From: Coemansia sp. RSA 1804
Lineage: Eukaryota; Kickxellomycota; Kickxellomycetes; Kickxellales; Kickxellaceae
Direction: 5' to 3'
Length of the DNA stretch: 12,661 nt
Assembly: GCA_027578815.1 (NCBI GenBank)
Contig: JANBTH010000689.1
Location: 1 to 12,661 of the forward strand
Shown here: piece by piece, positions 5,371 to 12,661 of the stretch
Layout: every line of letters starts with the position of its first letter
Position numbering within the stretch: the first letter of the stretch is position 1
Translations under genes and position numbers: made by a program
The notes under the pieces: generated by a model
The model's database searches: none
Told to the model about the DNA's origin: nothing
The model's input: only the letters and a program-made list of their open reading frames with translations

Positions 5371-7263
5371 ATGCAAAACACATTGGCGTTCGCAAAACGC
5401 CTAGCCACCGGCAACTCCTCGATACTCCAGGCAGCAGCAGCGATCCGCCCCGCACCACTACTCCGACCAAACCAACCCCAGCGATACCAGCAGATGCGCG
5501 GATACCCGGTGCCGATCGTCCACGAGAATGCCAGCCTTGAAACCGAGCAGGACGTTCCGTCGCGGATAAAGCGGCTGGTCTGGCCCAGCACCTACACGCA
5601 CATCAGCATGGTACGCGAGGCCACGCACGCGGCGCGCACGGGGAAGAACGACACTGGGCGGGAGACGGCGCAGTCCGAGAGCAAGCGGGCGGTTGGCAGC
5701 AGGCTCGACGAGATGTTCCGCCAGGAGATGGGCGGCAGCGAGCGGCCCCGCGAGGCGGATCTGCTGGCGTTTCTCGACGGGTACTACGCGATCGGGGACA
5801 CCGACGGGTGCATCGCGGTGCTGTTCCGGATGCGCGAGTGCGGGGTCACGCCTACTCGCCCGCAATACGCGATGGTGCTGAAGCTGGCGGCCCGGGCCCA
5901 CGATCCGAGCAAGATATACCTGGTTGGCGAGGAGATGGGGCTCGCGGGGCTGGAGGACACAAACGAGAACTACGACACGTATTACAATGCGCTGGTCGAG
6001 TGTCTGGCCAACAACCGGAGCGTTGAGCTGGCGTACTCGGTGTACCTGGAGATGCGCGAGCGCGGGATGGTCCCCAAACAGTGCCCGGTCCACTACGTTG
6101 TTGCGCGGCTGGCGGAGATCGGCGAGCTCGATCTGGCGCTCCAGGTCGTGGACGAGTCGGCCCGCGATTCTACGACGCTGATGTGGTTCACGCACATGAC
6201 CCTCCTGTCCCACGCGTCCTTCTACATGCACTACGGGGCGTACAAGGCGGCGTTTAAGCAGCTGCACTCGGTGTTTGGCATGCAGATCACAAAGGGGAAC
6301 TACGACGCTGGGCTTTCCATTGCCTCGATGGCGGGCGACTACCGGCTGGCCACGACGATACTGGGCACCCTGGGGCGGCTGGGGTTCCCTGTCCGGGAGC
6401 GCGAGTACGAGGCGCTGTTCGACTCCCTCCTGGTGCGCGGGAGCTGGGAGACCGCGTTCAAGGTTCTTGGCAATATGCGGAAAACGGGGTACGGCAGGAC
6501 GCCGAGGACCCTGCGGACCCTGACGCGGGCGCTGGCCAAGGATCACAAGGGCGACAAGGATCGGCAGCGGGTTATCGGCCAGGTGTACGATATCCTGGTG
6601 GAGACAAGCGCGGCGATGCCCGAGGTGCTGGACACCACCACGCTCAACGCGCTGGTGGCGGCGTCGGCGCTGACCCAGGACTACCGGGCGGTGACGGAGC
6701 AGCTGGAGACGTGGTTTACGAAGCACTCGGTCAGGCGGAACATCGACACGTACACGGGAGTGCTGGACGCGTTCATCCAGGGCGAGGACAACAAGGCGGC
6801 GGCCGTCAGGGTCCTCGCCATGATGCTCGACGTGGACGGGATCGGCCCGACGAAGGAGATCTACGAGCTGATGATCCACCTGTCGCTCCGGTCGTTCAAC
6901 TACGAGGACGCCTTCGTGTACCTCGAGTCGATGAGGGCGCAGAAGCTGGCCCCCGGGTGGAGAACCTATGCGGCTATTGTCAAGCGCTGCGCCCATGTCC
7001 GCGACCCGCGCGCGGCTGTCGCGCTGGACGAGATGCGCAGGCTTGGGTATGCTGTCACGCCGTCGTTGGAGACCCTGTCGTCCTCTGGCGGCTATGGTGG
7101 AAAGGCCGCCGACGCTGACGCCGATGCCGATGCCGACGCTGACGGGGGGCGGCTGTTCAGGTTTGATCCGCCCGAAAAGAGCAAGAACAAGGACGAGGAT
7201 ATGGACAAGCTCGATTCGCTGCTGATGAAGGATATTCTGGGCGCCGATGCGTTCAAAACATGA
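5371..7263 (+). CDS. Mitochondrial pentatricopeptide-repeat (PPR) protein
   Basis: A 630-residue protein. The first 50 residues contain Lys/Arg and many hydroxyl and Ala residues but no acidic residue (K9, R10, R26, R32, R38, R43), which is a good mitochondrial presequence. Helical-pair repeats of PPR type can be seen around residues 130-165 ('FLDGYYAIGDTDGCIAVLF'), 200-235 ('YYNALVECLANNRSVELAY'), 342-377 ('YEALFDSLLVRGSWETAF'), 457-492, 494-529 and 530-565. They show the usual alternation of Y/L/A positions and 'M...G..P' endings. The C-terminus has a six-fold Ala-Asp repeat and a charged 'DKLDSLLMKDILGAD' helix. Fungal PPR proteins bind organellar transcripts to aid their stability, processing or translation. 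Which RNA this one binds cannot be read from the sequence, and I do not recognise a named orthologue. Confidence 0.85.
   Translation: MQNTLAFAKRLATGNSSILQAAAAIRPAPLLRPNQPQRYQQMRGYPVPIVHENASLETEQDVPSRIKRLVWPSTYTHISMVREATHAARTGKNDTGRETAQSESKRAVGSRLDEMFRQEMGGSERPREADLLAFLDGYYAIGDTDGCIAVLFRMRECGVTPTRPQYAMVLKLAARAHDPSKIYLVGEEMGLAGLEDTNENYDTYYNALVECLANNRSVELAYSVYLEMRERGMVPKQCPVHYVVARLAEIGELDLALQVVDESARDSTTLMWFTHMTLLSHASFYMHYGAYKAAFKQLHSVFGMQITKGNYDAGLSIASMAGDYRLATTILGTLGRLGFPVREREYEALFDSLLVRGSWETAFKVLGNMRKTGYGRTPRTLRTLTRALAKDHKGDKDRQRVIGQVYDILVETSAAMPEVLDTTTLNALVAASALTQDYRAVTEQLETWFTKHSVRRNIDTYTGVLDAFIQGEDNKAAAVRVLAMMLDVDGIGPTKEIYELMIHLSLRSFNYEDAFVYLESMRAQKLAPGWRTYAAIVKRCAHVRDPRAAVALDEMRRLGYAVTPSLETLSSSGGYGGKAADADADADADADGGRLFRFDPPEKSKNKDEDMDKLDSLLMKDILGADAFKT
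7108..7143 (+). repeat. Six-fold Ala-Asp dipeptide repeat in the PPR gene
   Basis: Alternating GCC/GCT and GAC/GAT codons encode (Ala-Asp)6 at residues 580-591, followed by two glycines. It looks like an acidic linker after the last PPR repeat. Synonymous codon mixing shows it is not a very recent pure expansion. Confidence 0.85.
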
Positions 7264-7523
7264 GTGTCTGGTTCGCGCCGTACCAAACAGTATGTCTTAT
7301 TGTGCTTTAGAGTTTTGCGTCTGGCGAAAGAAAAAATGTAGAGTGCTTTGTTGATCGCGCACACGCCTTTTCGTTCAAAAAGATTAATGTGTGCTATTGT
7401 TGTTTATTTCCTACACGTCAATGGTTTGCCGCAGCTACAAAAACCGCTTTTCTTGTCTTTGCAACCTTTTTATTGAATAATAACCCAACTGCTTTGTACA
7501 CACCTTGTATTTTTACGCAGCAA
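7264..7523. other. Spacer: PPR 3' end and CHM7 promoter/5'UTR
   Basis: A 260-bp AT-rich spacer. Its last part (TTTTTATTGAATAATAACC followed by a T-rich run and ACGCAG) resembles a branch region plus a 3' splice site ending at 7520, three bases before the CHM7 ATG. A GTATGT at 7290-7295 is the best donor-like match. An intron here is possible but only weakly supported. Confidence 0.4.
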
Positions 7524-9269
7524 ATGGAGCGGTTTCTAGCCCAAATTCCAGAGCTTGCTGATTCTGACAGGCGCTGGTTTCTGTATTCCGACCTCGGCAC
7601 GCTCAAGCTGGACAACCCGGAAGGGTACGACGAGGCAATAGAGTTCTGGGCTGGGTTTCTGCTGAAGCTGTGTCGGAATGGGCTCGGGTTTACGAGCGAC
7701 GATGCTGCAAGGCAACAGCGGCGGCATGGCGGCCATGATGGCATCGGTAACACAGGCAGCATAGGGCACGACGGCCGGTGTAGTGGCAGCAGCGACGACG
7801 ATAGCAAGGACGGCGACGACGTGCTGGACAGAACCAACGGACACTCGGCAGCCGGGCTGCTTCGGCCGGTGCTTTGCCTGAGCCCAAACAAGCTGGCGTC
7901 CCGACTGGCGTTCCGCGGCGACACGCCGGCGGGGCTGGACGTGGTGGAGACGGAGATGCGGGCCCGGGGGGCGCTGGTGCCTGCGGCGGAGTTCTTCTCG
8001 ACCAGGCTGCGGCGGTGGGCGGGATGGGCGGTCGGCGCGGTCCTGCCCGCGCTCCCCGGCCGCCTCGTCGCCTCGCTTGTCGTCGGCGCGCACGTGCCCC
8101 GGGGAATGGATCCCCAAACGCTTGTTGCCGCCCCGCTGGTTGCCGACGCCGCGCACCGGATCCTCGACCTGCACTACGGCGCTGTGGCGTGTCCGCAGAT
8201 GGACAATCTGATGAGTGTCCGCGAGTTCCGCCGCCGGTTTGCGACCGCGCTGGTCAAGCGTGGCGGCAGGCAGTGCGGGTTGTCGGAAATGTCCGGACAG
8301 GATGCGGGTGTTCTTGTCAAGTACCTGTTTGACAGCCGGCACATTGACGTTGCCGCCGTCGGTGCTGCTGCTGCTGCTGCTGCTGCTGCAGTGCATTCTG
8401 GCGGCGGCGGCGGCAAGCAAGCAGCTGCCAGCACGGTGTGGGCCGATGTTGGTGGCGGTGGCGACGAGACGACGCTGATAAAGTTTGCATCCCGCCACGC
8501 CGAGCGTCTTGCTGCAAAGCAAGCGGCGTGCGAGCCGATTGGCGACGTCGATCGCGGCGTGTACCAGGTCAAGTGCACGCGGACCCTGCTTCTGAAGCAA
8601 GTAGAACAGCTCGAGACGCGTGTCGGCGACCTGGATGCCCAGATCCGGGCCGCCCTGCAGCGCAAGCAGAAGAACGTGGCGATGGCCAAGCTCCGCACCA
8701 AGCACCACATCGAGGACACCGTGCTGACGAAGCGTGTGGCGGCGCTGGAGACGGTCGAGAAGATGTACTGGCAGCTGGAGCAGTCGTCCTCGGACATCCA
8801 GGCCCTCCATGCATTCAGGGCCGGCGCGCGTGCACTCCGCGGATTAAATGAGCAGGCCGAAGACGTTGATGTTTACAGGGCGTTTGATGACTGGGCGCAG
8901 GAGGCCGCCATGGCTGCTGAGGTCGAGGATGCGACGAGAGGTGGGTTCGAGCTTGCTATGGACACCACTACCGCCCTGGGCACTGATGCGGATGCTGAGC
9001 TTGATGCTGAGCTGGATGCGATCGTGGCCGAACAAAAGAAGGAGAAGGAGAAAATGGAGGCAGAGAGCGTAGATAATGGCCGTGAGACTGCAAGCCAGCC
9101 CGGAGACGAGTCTGCCGAGTCGCTTGCTGACGCGCTGGAGAACATTTCTATCACCTTGCCTGCGTCGCCAAAGAAACAGCGCCCACTGTCCTTGTCGGAA
9201 GTCGGAGTGGAACATCCGCCGCCACAAGGGGAGGAGAATGGCAACAAGGTACCGGTCCCGGCCGAGTAG
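7524..9269 (+). CDS. CHM7: ESCRT-III-related protein Chm7/CHMP7
   Basis: A 581-residue protein. The N-terminal half resembles the ESCRT-II-like winged-helix part of CHMP7 ('LYSDLGTLKLDNPEGYDEA', then 'REFRRRFATALVKRG'). It is interrupted by a Gly/Ser/Asp-rich insert (about 59-111) and ends in a poly-Ala and Gly linker (281-300). From about 340 an Snf7-type helical domain follows: 'DRGVYQVKCTRTLLLKQVEQ', a long charged helix, then 'ETVEKMYWQLEQSSSDIQAL', and an acidic 'DAELDAELDAIVAEQKK' segment. A C-terminal 'LADALENISI' (534-543) looks like a nuclear export signal. In yeasts and human, Chm7/CHMP7 is recruited by LEM-domain proteins to seal and survey the nuclear envelope. The ATG at 7524 is the first in frame and has A at -3 and G at +4. 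Human and yeast forms are about 450 residues, so this one is enlarged by linkers. Confidence 0.85.
   Translation: MERFLAQIPELADSDRRWFLYSDLGTLKLDNPEGYDEAIEFWAGFLLKLCRNGLGFTSDDAARQQRRHGGHDGIGNTGSIGHDGRCSGSSDDDSKDGDDVLDRTNGHSAAGLLRPVLCLSPNKLASRLAFRGDTPAGLDVVETEMRARGALVPAAEFFSTRLRRWAGWAVGAVLPALPGRLVASLVVGAHVPRGMDPQTLVAAPLVADAAHRILDLHYGAVACPQMDNLMSVREFRRRFATALVKRGGRQCGLSEMSGQDAGVLVKYLFDSRHIDVAAVGAAAAAAAAAVHSGGGGGKQAAASTVWADVGGGGDETTLIKFASRHAERLAAKQAACEPIGDVDRGVYQVKCTRTLLLKQVEQLETRVGDLDAQIRAALQRKQKNVAMAKLRTKHHIEDTVLTKRVAALETVEKMYWQLEQSSSDIQALHAFRAGARALRGLNEQAEDVDVYRAFDDWAQEAAMAAEVEDATRGGFELAMDTTTALGTDADAELDAELDAIVAEQKKEKEKMEAESVDNGRETASQPGDESAESLADALENISITLPASPKKQRPLSLSEVGVEHPPPQGEENGNKVPVPAE
8364..8390 (+). 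repeat. GCT trinucleotide tract (nine alanines) in CHM7
   Basis: Eight consecutive GCT codons plus GCA encode Ala281-Ala289. A five-glycine run follows shortly after. The tract sits in the linker between the winged-helix part and the Snf7 domain. The near-pure repeat suggests recent slippage and likely length polymorphism. Confidence 0.85.
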
Positions 9270-9499
9270 TTTTACCTGGGTTGAATTGATGACAACGATA
9301 GCTGTATCTTTATCCTTTTGTGTGCTAACCCATTTATCCCGGGAAAAATGTCTCCTTTATCAACGCTGCTACTTTTTAAACGCTGTTCTGGGACGAGACT
9401 TTTTATGCCGAAAAGTCTTGAATATGCTGCCTTCACGCAAAACATTGCCCCCCCCACCTCAGCACAGGTGCAATTCCTCCCGCCACATGGCCCTGTTCC

Positions 9500-9518
9500 A
9501 CAGCAGCGTTGCTGCTGT
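9500..9518. repeat. Inverted repeat (8-bp stem, 3-nt loop)
   Basis: ACAGCAGC, then GTT, then GCTGCTGT form a perfect hairpin in the CHM7 3' flank. The arms consist of CAG/CTG units, so it may simply reflect trinucleotide composition. Confidence 0.7.
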
Positions 9519-9593
9519 TGTTATGAGGCGGAGTATGTGGATCGTAAATGTGGGAAGCAAGCTTTGTTCTGACTTTTATTTTGCAATCCGGTT

Positions 9594-9633
9594 GAGCTTT
9601 CAGAGCACATGCAGGAGCGTGCATGTTAAGCTC
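9594..9633. repeat. Two-step inverted repeat
   Basis: The outer arms GAGCTT (9594-9599) and AAGCTC (9628-9633) enclose the inner arms ACATGC (9607-9612) and GCATGT (9621-9626) with an 8-nt loop. Pairing is perfect within each arm, with an asymmetric internal loop between the two. It is followed at once by two smaller palindromic stems (9643-9654 and 9655-9668). Confidence 0.6.
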
Positions 9634-10181
9634 AGACTCTCTGATGACCTCATCGGACTTTTACGTCCTTTGGAAAAAAAAGCCTTACTTCATCGTTTGC
9701 CAACATGCTCATGCACTGTTTTTTCAAAGTCGACGGATTAATGCGCAAAAGTAGAGAAATGCACCATAAACCCCGGGAAAAGAAGAGGAAGGGTAACTCG
9801 GCAATGACTTTGCACGTTTAAATTTTTCATGCTTTTTTAGCCAAGCTTTGTTCCCCCCTCCAGAAGAATATCTCCTCTTCCTCTTTTATTTCTTCTCTTT
9901 ATCCCTCTTTCCAAATTTCCCTGTTTTTTGGTATTCTTACCGTAGACTATATTCTCATTCTCAGCTGCCGTTTGTTTGTATAGACTCTTCCGTACACCTC
10001 CCCTCCTTTCTTAATGTATTATTCCTTGTGAAGCCAACGACAGTATCATCCCACACGCCTTGTACAGACATACTCCGACAAGCACCTTCTTTCTCCTCTA
10101 TCATTTTCCTTTTTTTTACTGGCTGAATTGAGTACAAAGTCTGGCAATTTCCCTTGAGGAGGGTGAATTTTTTTTTTGTAA

Positions 10182-11548
10182 ATGGGCAAAAGCAGCCGCA
10201 ATTCTGGGAGGCGCAGAACCGGCCCAGCACACACAGGGAAGAACGTCTCCTCATCCATGCGAGGAGGGAAGAAAAAGAAACAGAGCGCCGACCCTTTGGC
10301 CACAGACATGCCACAAAGCCCCGAGCTGCGTCCGCGCAACAGCCAGCAGTCCACACACAGCACTGGGGCGTCGCCGGTAGAGCACCCTCAGCAGTATGCT
10401 AGGCGCAAACCGCCGCCGCTAGAACACAGGGTATCTGATTCCCGGAGACACGCTGAGAGGGCAGGCTCAAACGATCTGTCAGATGCCGCCCAAAGCCACA
10501 CGTCCCTGCGCCAGGCCTCAGTACGCAGCGAGCGCAGCCATTCCGGAAGCAACTCGCAAGCCAACCTATCCAGCGTCATGTCCCACTACATGCAGACCAT
10601 CGGCACCAACGGCATGAACGATATTCTTGCAAACGACTACTACGGCAACATGGACGTGCTAAGGGAGAGTGCGAACCGCCAGCCGCGTCCTATCAACAGC
10701 ACGTTGCCGCTGTTTTCTCCGAGCGTTTTCAGCGGCCGCAGAGTCCCCCGCGTGCGCTCGTCCACCGGAAGCGACACCTCGGGTGGCAGGAACCACCATG
10801 CGTATGTGCCGGGCCAGGAGACTATGAGCTATGCTGGCACTGGCCCAAGAGTAGCGCCAGAGGCCGCCGGCTTGCCGGGAGGGCCCAGACCGGAATCAGC
10901 CTCCAAAGTCAGAAGCACGTCTGCAGTTGGGCTGGGTGGTGGTGGTCAGGTGGACAGACGTGTTGGCGAAAAAGAAGAACAAAATGAGGAAATGAGCATG
11001 CGCAGACGCAAAACCGACGCTGGCGTGGTGTCGAATACACAAGAGCCCCTGCAAGAAGCAGCGACCCAGGCAAAAGAGATTACTGATGCTGGTGCAACAG
11101 AGCAATCGGCAATGGCTTCGGTTCCGCGCCCAAGTGACAATGTCAGTACAGAACATACAGATGCGGGTGCTCTGAGATCCACACACGATGGCCAGAACAA
11201 GCCAACGATACCCGCTGCGGACGAGACAGGACTTGGAACTCGTCCAGAGACACCGCCGCACGCCGATGCCCTTCCGAAGGAGGAATCGCCTCGCAGGGCA
11301 TCGACTGGGAGCCTGCGCGGCAAAGACGGCGAGGCAAAGGTAGCTGAGCTGAGCCCACAACCAGAAACACGGCCTAGTTCTCAAGCGCGGCTCCGCAAGC
11401 CCAGAGACATGGGAACCACGCAGTACAAGCCAGCCAACGCGACGGGAAAGAGCGCAGTGGCTCGTGGAGCACCCGGCCTGTCATACATGTTTTCTCCGCA
11501 AATCGGCAGCAGTCGGCCGTCCAGCGTGATTAGTGTTGCCACGCCGCC

Positions 11549-11587
<39 letters not shown>

Positions 11588-12661
11588 CCAGTATGTGCAG
11601 TCTGCTTTGCGTGTCACAGAGGACTCGTCCGCAAAGCACGAGCGCAGGCCATCGTCGCTGGTGGGCAGTCCAAACGCAACAAAATCGCCCACGCCTGCGG
11701 ATGAGAGCCAGGAAGGGCCTGGAGCTGTCCAGCCAGCCGGCATGTCCGATCAAGGCGAGCGCGTTGCGCCAGGGATGGATGCGGAGACAGAAGCAAAGGA
11801 CTTTATGGAAGCCCCTGAGCGCAAGCCATACGGGTCTATCAATATTGGCGCATTAGAGCGTTTTCTTGACGAGGGCGAGATTCCAGAGTCCAGCTCAGAC
11901 GACGAGTTTGACGACGACGACGACAGCGATCTCGGATGGGAAGAGGATTACATTTCCTCGAATCCCAGTCTCTCTCGGTACCCCAGCCACCACAGCTCGC
12001 CCTCGAGCGCCCAGAGGACTGGGTCTGGGCTGCAGGTCAACTACCGCCAGCACCTGTCATACCCGTGGCCCCGGCATCACCACCCCGGCTACTACCACGT
12101 GCACACAACAAGTGCGTCGCCACATAAGGGCCTTGGAATTGGCGGCTCTGCTTTGAACCAGCCGAATCCCGCGAGCAGCCGGAACTCGCCGTACTTGCAG
12201 GGCTCCGATGGTCAGCCGATTCCAGACGACGAGCGGACGCATTTGCTGCAAAGCAGGGACACCTCTGCGCCGCCGCAGTACAACAACGAGGCGTCCAAGT
12301 TTATTGTGCCGGCCGATATGGCCAACATGGACGACGGTCTTGACGGCCGCCGTGGCCGCCTCTCGAACATGCAGAACATGAATGGTGCGGATGATGCAGC
12401 GGTGCTTGAGTGGCAGAAACGAAGGGGGAGACGGAGGAGCCGCAGGGAGCAAAGGCATCACGAGGAGCTGTTTATCGACAAGAACGGGTTTATCGACGAG
12501 TCGTACCGCTTCACCTTCTTCAACCCGATGATAGGCACGATCAGGGCACAGGAGTTTGCGGATCTGCGCACGCCAAAAATGGATCTGGCAGAGCTTCTGC
12601 AGGCCGGGGGATGCTTCTGGATCGATGTGTTTCGGCCGTCGCTCCAGGAGATGCACCTGAT
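10182..12661 (+). CDS. CorA-superfamily Mg2+ transporter, Alr1/Mnr2 type, N-terminal region (partial)
   Basis: From the ATG at 10182, which directly follows an in-frame TAA, the frame stays open for 826 codons and leaves the window without a stop. Nearly all of it is Ser/Pro/Gln/Arg-rich and predicted disordered: a basic start 'MGKSSRNSGRRR', an 11-Gln tract (458-468), a short ordered-looking 'SINIGALERFLDEGEIPE' (552-569) followed by an acid run, an acidic dileucine 'DDERTHLL' (682-689) and a basic cluster 'KRRGRRRSRREQR' (746-758). From Tyr775 the text becomes folded: 'SYRFTFFNPMIGTIRAQEF' and 'GGCFWIDVFRPSLQEMHL' (809-826), matching the start of the cytosolic domain of fungal Alr1/Mnr2 transporters, where 'WWLDV..PTDEEM' is typical. 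The channel pore with its GMN motif lies beyond the window. Alr1 works at the plasma membrane, Mnr2 at the vacuole; the dileucine favours the vacuole. The family is fairly sure, the subtype is not. Confidence 0.75.
11553..11585 (+). repeat. Pure (CAG)11 tract in the Mg2+ transporter gene
   Basis: Eleven uninterrupted CAG codons encode Gln458-Gln468, followed by Asn-Gln. The lack of synonymous CAA interruptions points to recent slippage and probable length variation between strains. It lies in the disordered N-terminal region. Confidence 0.95.

Larger units (their letters stand above)
9270..10181. other. 912-bp spacer between CHM7 and the Mg2+ transporter gene
   Basis: This is the longest gene-free stretch of the window. 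The first part (about 9270-9750) is of balanced composition and holds several inverted repeats. The second part (about 9850-9930) is strongly pyrimidine-rich (C/T runs), like a fungal promoter. A ten-T run sits at 10168-10177, just before the next ATG. A 221-codon frame beginning inside CHM7 runs through to 9741 but has no recognisable protein character. No tRNA, snRNA or rRNA signature was found. Confidence 0.5.

Noticed and set aside
5458..6996. A 512-codon minus-strand frame opposite the PPR gene
   Set aside because: Antisense shadow of a GC-rich gene, with no recognisable motif.
7389..7523. N-terminal extension of CHM7 by 45 residues resembling a signal anchor
   Set aside because: It would start at GTG, there is no in-frame ATG before 7524, and Chm7 proteins are not known to start with a signal peptide. 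The segment looks like 5'UTR or intron sequence.
9283..9647. Box C/D snoRNA built from TGATGA motifs near 9287 and 9642
   Set aside because: No CTGA D box lies at a sensible distance downstream of either motif and no closing terminal stem was found.
9655..9668. TTTTAC loop resembling U5 snRNA loop 1
   Set aside because: The conserved GCCUUUUAC and its flanking stem and Sm site are absent. Only the six-base loop is similar.
9076..9741. A 221-codon plus-strand frame overlapping the end of CHM7 and running into the spacer
   Set aside because: It begins inside CHM7 in another frame, its residues show no domain or repeat, composition is Ser/Arg/Leu/Cys-rich as expected from out-of-frame reading, and no promoter is evident. 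It is probably a chance opening.
10182..10199. N-myristoylation of the transporter start (MGKSSR)
   Set aside because: The serine/threonine usually needed at residue 6 is arginine here, and the protein is a multi-pass membrane transporter with a very long tail. Support is too weak.
1..12661. A coordinated novel multi-gene system, mobile element, CRISPR array or virus-derived gene
   Set aside because: All genes fall into unrelated eukaryotic housekeeping families with separate promoters. No transposase, terminal repeats, spacer array or phage/viral proteins were seen on either strand.

Overview
The window looks like a compact, intron-poor nuclear segment of a fungus. Six protein genes plus the tail of a seventh fill it. 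Every reading frame is uninterrupted. Coding DNA is GC-rich, while spacers are AT- and pyrimidine-rich. The gene set is eukaryotic and fungal in flavour: a peroxisomal glyoxylate-cycle enzyme ending in SKL, a fungal-type Chm7, an Alr1/Mnr2-type magnesium transporter and a yeast-like Nop56. My best guess is an early-diverging lineage such as Kickxellomycotina (Coemansia-like). That placement is inference from gene style, not a search result.

Layout: 1-186 (+) is the C-terminus of a probable malate synthase. 495-2150 (+) is a WDR70-type WD40 protein (nuclear, DNA-damage and ubiquitin ligase links in other species). It converges, with 117 bp between stop codons, on NOP56 at 2268-3746 (-), a core box C/D snoRNP protein. 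DHFR follows at 4170-4997 (-). A 373-bp divergent spacer separates it from a mitochondrial pentatricopeptide-repeat protein at 5371-7263 (+). Then come CHM7/CHMP7 (7524-9269, +; ESCRT-III at the nuclear envelope), a 912-bp spacer, and the very long N-terminal region of a CorA-superfamily Mg2+ transporter (10182 to the window end, +, incomplete).

The genes do not form an operon-like system. They are independent housekeeping genes, each with its own promoter, covering the glyoxylate cycle, DNA repair, ribosome biogenesis, folate metabolism, mitochondrial RNA handling, nuclear-envelope surveillance and metal transport. I found no mobile element, CRISPR array, tRNA, rRNA or recognisable snRNA.

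No new multi-gene system is evident. The points most worth checking are: a DHFR whose near-invariant Leu/Met before the Pro-Trp of the active-site loop is absent and which carries a disordered insertion; a candidate 79-nt 5'UTR intron in that gene; an export-signal-like motif at the Chm7 C-terminus; an acidic dileucine motif in the transporter's roughly 770-residue N-terminal extension; and a cluster of inverted repeats in the longest spacer.
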